64,000 nt of DNA from Prostheceraeus crozeri (lineage: Eukaryota > Platyhelminthes > Polycladida > Euryleptidae): the NCBI GenBank assembly GCA_907163375.1, contig CAJQUW010001853.1, positions 62,001 to 126,000 of the forward strand, written 5' to 3'. The translations under genes and the position numbers were made by a program. The stretch's first letter is position 1. Each line of letters begins with the position of its first letter. The notes under the pieces were generated by a model that was not told where the DNA came from, searched no databases, and worked only from the letters and a program-made list of their open reading frames with translations. Of this stretch, positions 22,893-33,185 are shown one piece after another.

Positions 22893-23660
22893 CTTGGCTG
22901 TTTGTAGTCGTGATGTACACCATTAGTGCCTCAAACAGAAGAGGACTACCAGACGAGCTGCAGAACACTGATGGCTTAGCTATCACAGTCAGCTCGAAAG
23001 AAGAAATGAAAGCAGGAATGCAACGCTGGTAGAGTGCTCTGGAGCAAATGGGCTTAGGGTGAACAGCAGGAAGACTGATAGTGTCGAGCAAGGATGGGAC
23101 CGAAAGGATTGATGTCCATGATGCTCGCGAAAGGGATATCACTCAGGCAAGTTGAGAGGTCTTGATATGTGGCTGCCATCATTAAACAGCAAGGAGGATG
23201 TACATGGGAAGTGATGGAAAGGGTGAAGAGAACACGGAGGAAATGTAGTCAGTGGAGTAGTTTGCGAAAAGAGGATGCCGAACACGATCAAAATGAAGGT
23301 GGGTAAGCTTATTGTCAGACCGATTCTGCTGTACAGGCTTGAGGTAATGACGAAGAAGAGAACGGATGAAAGAATATTGAACAAAACACAGAGGAGAATG
23401 CTTCGCTGGATAGGAGTAATATCGCTGCGTGAACATAGAACAAGTGCAGAACAACGTAGAAATCAGAAAGATAAAAGTCGCAAGTATTGTCGGAAAAGCA
23501 AGAGAAGCCAGATTAAGATTATGTTGGATAGGACACGTGTGGAGACCAGGAGAGGGGAAACATCCTGAGGAATGTGTGGGATGCTCCTGTGACCGGAGGA
23601 AGGAGCTGACGGCGGTAAGGCCTGGGGTTAGCAGATGTAATACAAAGGGACATAAAGGCA
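22893..23660 (+). pseudogene. LINE 3' half: rest of reverse transcriptase and C-terminus
   Basis: Continues the LINE interrupted at 18938: 'WLFVVVMYTI' directly after the duplication, then 'GLRVNSRKTDSV' (near 23045), 'MKVGKLIVRPILLYRLEV' (near 23290) and 'ILNKTQRRMLRWIGV' (near 23375), then 'AREARLRLCWIGHVWRPGEG' in another frame (near 23500). The usual YADD box is degraded. Many lesions; inactive. Confidence 0.8.
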
Positions 23661-23769
23661 GTTTGAGGTTAAGAGGACGAGTGGAACGACAGAGCGCAAT
23701 GAAGAAGGCCATGCGGAGCGGCCAACCAGACATAAATGATAGTTCGAACAAGGTCGAATCGGCGAGGAA

Positions 23770-24060
23770 ACTTACTGTGTACAAAGACCTGATTCAATCT
23801 GTTGTTAAGTGTAATGTTCTCCCCTGATGATTAGCAATTTTGGAAAAGATGAGGATGTTTTGTGGAAAAGTTCAACGACAAGCACATCGACTTATTTGTG
23901 GACAAGTATTCCTTTTTAATTCATTTCCAGACGTGAGAGCTCGACGGGGTAATGCAGCTGTAAAGCTTTTTCAGGAGATTAGAGGCAACACTTCTCATTC
24001 TCTTCATTCTCCATGCCCCGTTTAGTCATACAACCGATATTTCAAACTTCAATTTCAAAA
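23770..24060 (+). pseudogene. Second LINE fragment (RT C-terminal end)
   Basis: Shifting frames show 'YKDLIQSVVKCNVLP', 'GKVQRQAHRLICG', 'FPDVRARRGNAAVKLFQEI' and 'SHSLHSPC', resembling the very C-terminal region of CR1/L2-type LINE proteins. It is distinct from the LINE just upstream. Confidence 0.5.
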
Positions 24061-24227
24061 TGACGCAGCTCTTTCTTTCCCATGACTGTTCAATCGCAGT
24101 ACACAGACAACTCGGGAGGAGTGATATGTTCTTGTTTTATTTTTTTGTGGAGACATACTGGTGCTGCCATTTTTGGCTTTTGAATTTCGCATTTCCATGC
24201 CTTCCTAGCATTGCACTTCCTTCCATA

Positions 24228-24258
24228 TCCTTGATGAAGGCTGTGAAGCCAAAATATT
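24228..24258 (+). other. Degraded hammerhead-like motif
   Basis: CTTGATGAAGGCTGTGAAGC followed by CAAAATATT: a CUGAUGA-like strand (one insertion), stem II AGGCT/AGCC, but AAAA instead of GAAA. Probably a dead relic of a retroelement terminal motif. Confidence 0.25.
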
Positions 24259-24290
24259 GCAGATCTTAATAGCACGACAAATGACAGCTT

Positions 24291-26179
24291 CTGGCTTCTA
24301 TATCAAGTTTAATAATTGCAAGTGGTGTTATCTTTGGGACAAGAAGTTCACAAACATTCACTTCTTTCAAAGGCTACTGATGAACACAGCTGTCACCTAC
24401 TGGTAAAAGCGCAAGTAGACTGAATACCTCAGCATGTGCAAGCAGAAATGAGACAACCAGTGGCAACTTCAGTGTATCTTTAAACAATCACTGCTTAAAA
24501 CAGAGTGCGTCACTAAAATGAAGTGCACATGTAGCTTGCTACAGACATGACATTTTTGAGAAATTCAAGGAATGAGTGCACAAGGGGTTTGGAGTGAAAG
24601 ACTTGAGGCATCGGGCAAGAATCTTCAGCCGATCTTTGCTGCACATTGTCGAAGCACCAGTTTTATGCCACCCAAGAGATAGTAGTTTAACTCTCTTGTT
24701 ATACAACATTGAAGTCTTCGCATCTTTCCATGGAATACTAGTCTAGTACAGTAAACAGCCATAGAAGCAGTGACCTATGTTAGACTATAACATGCATTAC
24801 AGAAACGAGAACGAATATTTAAGACGATAAAAACGTGCACAAGGCAACAAGTCGAATGAAGATCATTGTCAACTCTTTAAGTGTCAATTATGTTGTAATT
24901 GCAAGTGCTACACCTATACTTGAAGACATCAGAATGTAAAAAGTAAACATTAAACAATAGGCCTTCCTGCAGCAAATGTAGAAGTCACAATTCAGTCAGT
25001 CAAACTGGAGCAAAATCCAACTCAAGTATCTTTCATCAACGCACAAATAAATCAAAATCAAATGATTGCGAGTGAAGCTTTTGCCTACATGACCAGGAGT
25101 TAAACACTAGATAAGCCGGAATTATGCATGACAGTGAGCTATATGAATGCATATAAAGCCTCCTTGATTGAGACTTTTTCGTGACTCACTGAACACTTCA
25201 AGATGATGTATTTTACATGGCATGACTGGTACAAGTAGCAAATTCTTGCATTCTAATTAGGAAGATATTGACTGCGAAAAAATATTGACGTAAAAACGAG
25301 ATACTATTCAAGTTACATCTTTAAGACTACTTCAGATTGTCATAATTGATCTGATACATCGAATGTGGTTGATCAGCGAAATTACGAAATCATGGGTTGA
25401 GCTGTGATATTTTAGACGGCTATTCAACAGCATAAAATGTCGCAAAGAGTACCCTGTAGTTCAATGACTGATAAAATGGGTATATATATTTTGAAGTCCT
25501 ATACATTCCACTTAACTAAAGAATGTATGACAAATTGAATATATATTTGGATTATGTACATGTAAAGCGAAATGATTCTCTTAAATATCTAGAAACAAAT
25601 CTTTGTCTGATTTTATCTAATTGGATTGTAAGCATAGATCTTTCTCCTCAAATTTATATATTTTTGCATTAATGAACTCTTTGATTCCATCAACTTAGAA
25701 AAACAAAAAAAACACTAATTTTTCATGCTCCAGATAGACATCAAGAATTCTTTTTAGGGACAGCTTTTTATGTGACGCTATGCTACCCCCACCGAAAGAA
25801 CACTTGGCTACTGGCATTTTGTATAAAAAAAGGTCGGTGATATTTTCATGTGTATCAGTGAAAATATTACGAGTGAATTGTGAAGTCTGGCATCTGATTT
25901 GTAGAGAACTTGAGCAATGACGTATCAGTCATAGAAATCCGACTCTCGCTCTGTCTTAGTCTGAATGACAAACGACTAGATCAGGCAATAGCGGCCTGTT
26001 GAATTGTTACTTCCGTCGATCTTTTACCACCGATCTAGGACAAAATAATCGAATTACTGGAACATGCAGCAATAGCCGATTTTTGCCGCAAGTCGATCTA
26101 TTGTAAAGTGAGTTATTCTATCAAAGTGCTTCTACACTGGGGATGTGATAAACCGTGAATTGCCATTGCATTTGCATAC
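24291..26179. other. No gene recognised
   Basis: About 1.9 kb of AT-rich sequence without repeats or supportable exons; possibly intronic. Confidence 0.35.
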
Positions 26180-26303
26180 CTGGAAGCAAAGGGAAGGCTC
26201 TGTTGCCCATAGGTTTGGTACCGGTGTCATCATAGAGTGAGCTCTTTATGGTGAGCACATTGTAGGTAGATGCAATAGCTGTCTTCGACTGCTTTGCTAC
26301 AAT
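26180..26303 (-). CDS. Candidate internal host exon
   Basis: Minus-strand exon bounded by an acceptor (GGCTGTTGCAG) and a donor (CTTCCAG/GTATGC). The 124-nt exon is open in one frame: it begins 'IVAKQSKTAIASTYNVL' and ends 'GNRAFPLLP' with one base left over. It looks like real protein, but I do not recognise it. It may precede the terminal exon at 16222-16320. Confidence 0.4.
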
Positions 26304-27096
26304 CTGCAACAGCCAATTCCCATCTCAGCTGACAGAAGCGAAAGAACTTTCAAATACTAGTCCATCACTATAATTACTCTATGTTGATGTTGAAGGGAAA
26401 CAAGGAGTATTTCCTTCCCTGTACGTAATGCTGTGTCTCTGCATTCCTCTATGCTCATGTTAAAGCCTTGTATTCATTCCCATTGCATTGTTTTCATTAT
26501 TTTGTATTCTCACTCTCACTCCATTGTATTCTATGCCTTTGTCTGTCTGGACTAATTGTGAGCGATCACAACTGCGTTCACCATTGTTTATGCCAATATA
26601 TAAACCGCCGTCTTTCAATCAGAAAGCACGGTCTGGGATTTACTACAAAGAACTTGTTCTTTGGTCTTTGCATGATCTAGCTGATCATAGTTGGAAACCC
26701 TTACAGTGGCGTCGCGCAGAGCGATTAGCAGCTTTGGGTTGTTGGACGTCGTGTGTAATAAGTGCCTAACACAAGTGCACCGGTGGCCTTGTGCACTTTG
26801 TGTACACGTTGGACTTTGTGAGTACCAGACATACGTGGTACGTGTTGGTGACGCCAGACATACGTGGTGTCGAAGGAAGGGCTAAAACACATTCACCCCT
26901 CTGCCGACGCGCAGCTCGCCTGAGAGCCGTCGGTCTTCCAAAACAGCCAGCTTCACTGACGCACAGCTCGCCTGAGAGCCGTCAGTTCTTCACAAATCCA
27001 ATCCTTCACAAGATTAAGCTTCTCTCTGTCTGTTTATTCCATTTCTACTCTCCTAAATCTGCCTTCTCATAGGAACCTAGGGACCTAAGTTTCAGC
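26304..27096 (+). other. Probable LTR/leader of the second gypsy element
   Basis: Region upstream of a gag start. It contains an internal duplication (ACGC(A/G)CAGCTCGCCTGA at about 26909 and 26961). Part is likely the 5' LTR and leader, but the matching 3' LTR is not in the window, so boundaries cannot be set. Confidence 0.4.
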
Positions 27097-28671
27097 ATGG
27101 AGAACGCCAACGCTCTGGAGAAGATAGACGTCGCAGATCCAAAAGGAGTCGAGAACTGGCACGAGCGGTTCCACCAGTATGTGCTCACCAACGACAAGAT
27201 CGACCCTAAGAATGAGACGGCCTTCTACATCACCATGATTGGCAAGGACGCCTACGACCTGTTGAAGGACCTAGCCCTCCCAGACGCCCCTGGGTCGAAG
27301 ACTGTCACGGAGCTACAGACACTTCTCCTCAACTTTCTGAGGCCGGTGCAGTTCGAAGCGACAGAACGAGCGGTGTTCCACAACATCATCCGACGCCCAG
27401 ACCAACAGCTACGACAGTTCCTTCTTCAACTACAACGTCAAGCTGCGAGGTGCAACTTCGGTACTGAGCTCAACACTCAACTTCGGGACCGTATCGTCGC
27501 CGGAGTCAATGACCAGGAGATCCAGAAGCGCCTACTACGAGAGCCATCGTTGACCTACACCAGAGCGAAGAGCATCCTGGAGGACTGGGATGATGTTAAC
27601 AATGCGCTTTCAAGCCATCTCACCCAAGTCCACTTCACCAAGCCGAACCAACGGGCCGCACTGGGCCCTCAGCGGAACCAACTACGTTCAAGGTCACAGA
27701 AGAAACAGTTCCAATACTGTCACTCTCATCCACCACCTGCACCTTCAAGGACCTTCAATCCACGCCACCACCACAACCCTTCTGCGCAGCGACCTGCCCA
27801 CCATGTAAGCACTCCGAAGCCAGGCAAAGGTGCTTTAATCACCCCTTGCGACTCCTGCGGTGGTCCTCATCCACGACGAACTTGCCGCTTCCTCAAAGCG
27901 GTGTGCAACAAGTGCCAGCGAACGGGGCACATTGCCAGAGTCTGCCGGAGCTCCAGACAACAGCATCAAGCCAACGTTGCACGACTTCATACTGCAGCCT
28001 ACCCGGAGGAATCGACTGACGAGGTCGGAATCGACTACTGCTCCTTAATGGCTTCAACTACTACAGGATCCACCTCTGCTGATCCTCAATCGTTCGCGAC
28101 CAACTCGCCCCTGGTTAAGGAGTCCCACCTCTACCACCGAGTCACGTTCACACCGACAGGTAAACGTGCGGACTTCATCATCGACACTGGCAGTCCGGTA
28201 TCCTTCATGCCTCGGGATCAATTTCAACGGCTGTGCAGATCTTCAACTCTACTGTCCACCAACGACGGCATCCAGGGTGTGACCGGTTCACACATGATCA
28301 CTGAAGGCGAGTGTAAAGTACCCATTTGTGCCAGCAACGGAACTTCTGCTACGGTCCGGTTCTTAGTGAACAACTCCGGCTCTTCAGTACTTGGACGGTT
28401 CGACTGCAAACGACTGAAGATCTTGGAAGAAGTAACGGACCCCGACGTACCCGGTTCCACCACTGTTCGAATCAATGTTGCCAACGTCGTTCAGCCACAA
28501 CTTCCTGCTGCTATCTCGCGACTGATCCATCAGTCTGCAAACAACAAAGGTGGAATCAAGGTGAACCCAGTCTCCCTCGACGTTACGTGCGATCCCATCT
28601 TCCGGAAAGCCCGACCACCCGGGACGAGCAAACCGAATAATTTTGTTAGAAGCTTGCTAGCTGTTTGCTAA
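27097..28671 (+). CDS. gag-pro: Ty3/gypsy gag-protease, 3'-truncated
   Basis: 524-codon frame from ATG 27097. Residues about 1-170 are a gypsy-type Gag helical domain ('ENWHERFHQYVLTNDKID', 'DQQLRQFLLQLQRQAARC'). Two zinc-binding knuckles follow ('CDSCGGPHPRRTC' and the canonical 'CNKCQRTGHIARVC'). The aspartic protease has 'IIDTGSPVSFM' with active-site D363. The protein should run on into RT, but after 'IFRKARP' (about 28620) the sequence changes to AT-rich DNA and stops. The RT continuation with the next residues of the same motif occurs at 54299, so one element appears split by later insertions. GC content is higher than the flanks, as expected of a fairly recent insertion. Confidence 0.85.
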   Translation: MENANALEKIDVADPKGVENWHERFHQYVLTNDKIDPKNETAFYITMIGKDAYDLLKDLALPDAPGSKTVTELQTLLLNFLRPVQFEATERAVFHNIIRRPDQQLRQFLLQLQRQAARCNFGTELNTQLRDRIVAGVNDQEIQKRLLREPSLTYTRAKSILEDWDDVNNALSSHLTQVHFTKPNQRAALGPQRNQLRSRSQKKQFQYCHSHPPPAPSRTFNPRHHHNPSAQRPAHHVSTPKPGKGALITPCDSCGGPHPRRTCRFLKAVCNKCQRTGHIARVCRSSRQQHQANVARLHTAAYPEESTDEVGIDYCSLMASTTTGSTSADPQSFATNSPLVKESHLYHRVTFTPTGKRADFIIDTGSPVSFMPRDQFQRLCRSSTLLSTNDGIQGVTGSHMITEGECKVPICASNGTSATVRFLVNNSGSSVLGRFDCKRLKILEEVTDPDVPGSTTVRINVANVVQPQLPAAISRLIHQSANNKGGIKVNPVSLDVTCDPIFRKARPPGTSKPNNFVRSLLAVC

Positions 28672-30214
28672 TTTTGTGAAAAATAGAAATTTTGAAAAAT
28701 TCCTACTATGTTTGCTAATTTTGTTAGAGGCCTACCAGTTTCTAAGCAAAATAATAAAATTATAAAAAACTTTTTAATTTTGTTAAATATTTATGAAATA
28801 TTAGTCAAATTATCTTAAATGTCAGAACAAAACATTAATTAAATACATGTTTTCAGATAAGATCTGATATGCCATCCAAAGCGCAGTGTGTTGTCAGGAG
28901 CATTAAACTTTTGATTGACACGAATCGATGAGAAATTGTCACAAAAGGCATTGATTCACTAATATCTCTCATTGAAGACCTGTGATTCGATGCTTGGTCA
29001 AATGAGCTTGAAAATAAGTTTCAGCACGAATGTAGCAATCAGATCTTGTGTTCGAAATTGTATGTTTTACTTCCATATTGCTTGTATGAATCTTGTGTAT
29101 TATCTTTGTGAAAACTACTCGATACGTCATGATATGAGCCTTAAATCGAAGAAACAGTTTAAGTCGTGTGAAATTTCACCATCTGAGATCCTATCGAACT
29201 GTAGTAATCGCTTCGAACTTGCTCTAATCGTTCTCAGGAAACGATAGGAATTCCCGTGACGAGAATCCTATATTGGGTGCTATATTTAGAAGTCTGTATA
29301 AGGCGCTCAGAGTTGCTACCATTTCCCGATGTTTCACGAGCGTGTCACGAGCATGTTGCACGAGTAATCAGTTTTCATGATTATTTCTAAAGCATTACTT
29401 TATTCTAATGCATCCCAACCTCTGCAATTACCTAATTTATATTTCTGACCTATTCTGAGAAGGGATTATCATGTCTTCAAGATGGCGAGCCTCCCGACTT
29501 CGAACATTGCAAAGCATTTCTTCGCCGCGCTCTACGTCTATCAGTCAGTTCACGGATTCCTCATGTAGTGTGTGGGTGTGATTCCGCTCGTCGAAGTGAA
29601 GACTGACGGCGCAGTTTTCTGTATTCATTGAAGATACTGTAATATGCATGTTGTCATCCTTTGTTTAAGATCATTAGCGTCGAGTGTCCAGATGGAGTGT
29701 ATATGGTGCGTCACTATTATTCAGACATGTGAGTAGCAAATAAATTGTATTTGTAAATCAGGTGTAAAAACAGATGACTTGAAAAAGCATTCTAAGCCAA
29801 CCATTCAAATTATAATGTCCTTCAATTACCAAATAAAATGTACATTCAGTTAAAGAATTAATCGTGTGATTCATCATGATAAGAGATGGAGACTTCGATC
29901 CTTGATGATGAGGCATATTTCCCAAAAATAGGGGTGGTAAATAAACATTAATTTCCTCCATTTAAAAAAATTGCAAGCGTTCTCCGGATTCTCGAATAGA
30001 ATCCGCAGCGTATGCGGCTGCCTTCCAGTGGGTGTTTCATTCGGGAGCTGGTTGGTACGATGATGATAGTGTCCCTCATCAAATCGTATCAAATCATAAG
30101 AAAGATAACTTCCTCTGAAATTCACCAGCATCGAGTATAGAGAGAGAATCCATATTCTATGGACAATCCTCACCATGACAGCGCGCACCGCTTAGCAATG
30201 TGCACAGCAGTCGT
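28672..30214. other. AT-rich DNA between the gypsy break and the Polinton
   Basis: No gene recognised. The first part (TTTTGTTAGAAGCTTGC and similar) weakly resembles, in inverted orientation, the AT-rich stretch at 54180-54290, suggesting the two flanks belong to one older element into which the Polinton inserted. Confidence 0.4.
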
Positions 30215-30220
30215 CCCATG
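30215..30220. repeat. Polinton target-site duplication CCCATG (left)
   Basis: CCCATG directly before the left terminus; repeated exactly at 52467-52472 after the right terminus. Six-bp duplications are the known signature of Polinton integration. Confidence 0.95.
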
Positions 30221-31078
30221 AGTAGTATTAAAAGGGCTCATACTGTCCCAGGATTAGTACATTTTGAATTTGAACCTAATGTACCGATTTGTTTTTTAAC
30301 TTGATCTTGTGGTTGTAGTCGTCTGTTATTTGAAGTGTTGATTGCGAACACAAGTGTACTGTTTTGTGTTATTTGTGAAGAGAATAGTGTAATGTGTTGA
30401 TGATGTGAGTTCGGTTAGGTACATTTAAATGTTCTAGAGTTGTTAATTTGAACATGAATGGCAAAGTGTGAGGATTGAAACGTTGAGGATCGCTGTAATT
30501 GTGTTGAGGATGAGTACGCAGATGTTCTAATTGTATTGAGGATGAATACATAATGTTCTAATTGTATTGAGGATGAGTACGTAATGTTCTAATTGTGTTG
30601 AGGATGAGTACGCAGATGTTCTAATTGTATTGAGGATGAGTACGCAGATGTTCTAATTGTATTGAGGATGAATACATAATGTTCTAATTGTATTGAGGAT
30701 GAGTACGTAATGTTCTAATTGTGTTGAGGATGAGTACGCAGATGTTCTAATTGTATTGAGGATGAATACATAATGTTCTAATTGTATTGAGGATGAGTAC
30801 GTAATGTTCTAATTGTGTTGAGGATGAGTACGCAGATGTTCTAATGCTGAACTTGTTATTTTTTTTTTTGAATGATTATGTTGAAGGCTATCTATCTATC
30901 TATCTATCTATCCATCTATCTATATATATATATATATATATATATCTATATATATTGTATGCATGGAGAATTGTTTATTATTATCATTATGGTTTGTCTT
31001 CGATTGAGACAATTGTGACCATTGTGTCCATTGTGACCATTGAATCCTTCATTTCTATTTTGTGTTCTTTTGTCAAAT
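30221..31078. repeat. Left terminal inverted repeat (858 bp)
   Basis: Reverse-complement match of 51655-52466. The match is nearly perfect where I compared it; the 46-bp length difference reflects different tandem-repeat content. Contains a 31-32-bp minisatellite and a TATC/TA microsatellite (about 30888-30956). Confidence 0.95.
30501..30845 (+). repeat. Minisatellite inside left TIR (31-32 bp x ~11)
   Basis: Units of the form GTRTTGAGGATGARTAC + GCAGAT or ATAAT/GTAAT + GTTCTAATT. Three variants (A: GCAGAT; B: ACATAAT; C: ACGTAAT) follow a mostly A-B-C higher-order order with one extra A-type unit. Copy number differs from the right TIR. Confidence 0.9.
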
Positions 31079-31100
31079 TTCTATCACACTGTATATATAT

Positions 31101-31634
31101 ATGATGAATGGTCGTCCAACATCATGGATTGTTGCAAGAGATCTTGGTTTTTCATTGCGAGCTATAAAAACAGTTACAAACTTAAATGAAACCATCCGAG
31201 CTGGTGAACTAATTGAGCGGTTAATGGATTTACTTGAAAGTACTACAAGACTAAATTTAGATCACAGTTGGATAGAAGATTTTTCGCCATCAAATTATAA
31301 TGAGATACCTGAATTTAAGACAGCAATTTTGAAGCAGCGAGACGTGACTGGGAGATCAGAAGAGAGACATTCGTCAAAAATTATTTCTCCAAGTTCTTCG
31401 GCAGACCGTGGAATTCATTTGGATGAGAGGCGAAAATTGGAAAACGAGACATTTAAATTGCTGTGCGAAGTGAACTGTGTTGAATGCTTTGAACGACCAA
31501 GGTCCATTCTCTTGGTCCCATGTGAACACTTTGTTTTATGTTCTCATTGTTATGATAAACAGAATAATTATATAAAGAAATGTCCTCTTTGTCAAGGGTT
31601 TGTAACATCATATACGAATGTGTATAGATCATGA
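31101..31634 (+). CDS. IAP-like UBA-RING protein without BIR
   Basis: 177 codons from ATG 31101. The frame is open 13 codons further upstream into the TIR, but ATG 31101 sits right before the domain. Residues about 8-47 ('SWIVARDLGFSLRAIKTVTN') resemble the ubiquitin-associated domain of IAP proteins. Residues about 126-164 are a C3HC4 RING: CVEC, then CEHFVLCSHC, then CPLC, and the end 'QGFVTSYTNVYRS' is laid out like the IAP RING tail. A RING of this kind would act as an E3 ubiquitin ligase in the cytoplasm. No BIR domain is present. It is the first gene after the left TIR. Inference: captured from a host IAP and possibly anti-apoptotic or anti-defence; not shown. Confidence 0.75.
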   Translation: MMNGRPTSWIVARDLGFSLRAIKTVTNLNETIRAGELIERLMDLLESTTRLNLDHSWIEDFSPSNYNEIPEFKTAILKQRDVTGRSEERHSSKIISPSSSADRGIHLDERRKLENETFKLLCEVNCVECFERPRSILLVPCEHFVLCSHCYDKQNNYIKKCPLCQGFVTSYTNVYRS

Positions 31635-31682
31635 TGACTCATCAAGCTCGCTTTTCATTGGTCATTAATGCTTTAGCCTTGC

Positions 31683-31688
31683 TATAAG
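31683..31688 (+). promoter_or_regulatory. TATA-box-like element
   Basis: TATAAG about 57 bp upstream of the ATG at 31745, leaving room for a transcription start near 31712 in a TCATTCATTC tract. Confidence 0.4.
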
Positions 31689-31744
31689 AGAGAGATAATG
31701 GTTCTCGTTTCACTCATTCATTCATTCATTGAACACGATTGAGC

Positions 31745-32356
31745 ATGACCTTCAGCAGCTATATCCCTGTAGCACTTGTTCATCAAGGCAAGAAATTCAA
31801 AGGATTTATACTTTATTGTAGTGACGACGTAACAGGTTACAAAGCTGACTTAGTAGATTTGATGGAGGACATTGTAAAATTCTTCAAGTGTGAAGACAAC
31901 GTTGAGGTGCAGAAAATCCTAATGAAAGCATTGATTGAAGTGCTGACAAGAGTGACCAAATTTTGGCTTGAAGAAGTGTTCCAACCACTAAGTGGAACTG
32001 AGACAATTCCTGCTCATTCTCGCTGTTATTGCTATAACAGAACGCGATATTTTAACACATGCCTGCATGACCTGATAACGTTCAGCCATTATGAAGAAGA
32101 TGGTGTAAAATTGAAAGTTGACGTATTTGTTGGTCCACCATCCGTCAGCATCAACGTGGCGGCGCTGGACCGAGATGACACTGCTAAGTTTCGAGCATAC
32201 TATGCGAATCTTCTGCGTTTGTACGCCCAAATGTCATGTTGTAGGTGTTGTCCCCTCTCGATGGACTTAATGAGTGATCTTAAACAGTTGATAATTGCAA
32301 CGAAACAAACCTTAAGTGACATTGATGACTATAAACTACCATCTGTCAATGTTTGA
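31745..32356 (+). CDS. Polinton protein of unknown function (203 aa)
   Basis: ATG 31745 chosen; the frame is open only two codons further upstream and without an ATG. No domain recognised. The protein is mixed alpha/beta by composition, with 'GKKFKGFILYCSDDVTGY' near the N-terminus, a helical middle ('VQKILMKALIEVLTRV') and a Cys-rich motif CCRCC near residue 168. No signal peptide or membrane segment. It follows the RING gene in the same direction with its own TATA-like box, so it is probably transcribed separately. Confidence 0.6.
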   Translation: MTFSSYIPVALVHQGKKFKGFILYCSDDVTGYKADLVDLMEDIVKFFKCEDNVEVQKILMKALIEVLTRVTKFWLEEVFQPLSGTETIPAHSRCYCYNRTRYFNTCLHDLITFSHYEEDGVKLKVDVFVGPPSVSINVAALDRDDTAKFRAYYANLLRLYAQMSCCRCCPLSMDLMSDLKQLIIATKQTLSDIDDYKLPSVNV

Positions 32357-32484
32357 AGTGACATTGTGTATTACATGTATGTATTGAGCAACAATGCTAT
32401 TTGTAGTTTGAATTATCATCATTGTATGTATTAAGCAATAATGTTATTCGCTTTCTTCTCATTCATTGTCGTAAAAAAAGAAAT

Positions 32485-32880
32485 ATGGTTGTACAACGAA
32501 AACGACGGTCTTTTCCCCGAAAGAAACGGTCATTTAAACCTTCAAGTCAGTTTAAGAAGGCATTGCGGAAATTGAATAGAATACATAATAATCGGAGGAA
32601 GTGTGAATTAATTCAAAATTCAAGTGATGACTTCATACGTGATTTGGCCTTTACAATTCACAAGTGTCTTCCAATATACAAGCCTTTGTTGAATCCTAGG
32701 TCTATCAAAAACATTCGCAAATTTTCGAATCCTAGGGGTAGTGATAAAGTCAGGAGAAATATGATTCAACATGGAGGTGGTGGCTTTATGGATATGCTAA
32801 ATGACATCAGTAATAGTATTTCCAAAGTGCTGGACAGTCCTCTAGGAAGAATTATTACAGGTGTTGCACTGCTGGCATAG
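32485..32880 (+). CDS. Small basic protein with GG-cleavage-like motif (virion protein candidate)
   Basis: 131 codons from ATG 32485. Residues 1-40 are Arg/Lys-rich. Residues 93-101 read 'MIQHGGGGF', similar to sites cleaved by adenain-type proteases (hydrophobic-X-Gly-Gly or Gly-X-Gly). Residues 101-131 form an amphipathic helix with a hydrophobic end ('ISKVLDSPLGRIITGVALLA'). This combination recalls minor core or membrane-lytic proteins of adenovirus-like virions, but there is no clear sequence match. The element also encodes such a protease (39955-40416), which could process it. Function is inferred. Confidence 0.6.
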   Translation: MVVQRKRRSFPRKKRSFKPSSQFKKALRKLNRIHNNRRKCELIQNSSDDFIRDLAFTIHKCLPIYKPLLNPRSIKNIRKFSNPRGSDKVRRNMIQHGGGGFMDMLNDISNSISKVLDSPLGRIITGVALLA

Positions 32881-32937
32881 AGCCAACAAATCAGAAGTCG
32901 ACACGTCATCGATTACTCATCGACATTGATTGAAGTC

Positions 32938-32945
32938 TATATAAG
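32938..32945 (+). promoter_or_regulatory. TATATAAG box
   Basis: Exact TATATAAG with an initiator-like TCAGTAG at 32962-32968, about 26 bp downstream. ATG of the next ORF is at 33012. The same octamer occurs at three other Polinton promoters. Confidence 0.6.
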
Positions 32946-33011
32946 ATAGGCGTGCGAGCTTTCAGTAGTCATTTTCAAGTGATCATCCGTCAGTGTGAGT
33001 ACAACAGCAAA

Positions 33012-33149
33012 ATGTCTCTTAAAATGCACGTAATTAAAGAAGAGGGCGACGTTGTTGATCGCGATCTCTTGAAATTTAGACCAACGCGTAAGGTTCAAGG
33101 AATCGGAAACACGTTTTATTTTCAAACGCTTAATTATGGTGATGATTGA
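33012..33149 (+). CDS. Small Polinton ORF (45 aa)
   Basis: Begins at the first ATG after a good TATA/initiator pair. The peptide ('MSLKMHVIKEEGDVVDRD' at its start, 'NTFYFQTLNYGDD' at its end) has no recognised domain. Support is positional only; it could be a leader to the next gene. Confidence 0.4.
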   Translation: MSLKMHVIKEEGDVVDRDLLKFRPTRKVQGIGNTFYFQTLNYGDD

Positions 33150-33185
33150 TTATATTTACAAGTTCCATTTTTTCATAGCAATGGG

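Noticed and set aside
28960..29247. 91-codon ORF left of the Polinton
   Set aside because: No ATG context, domain, or splice support; AT-rich composition.
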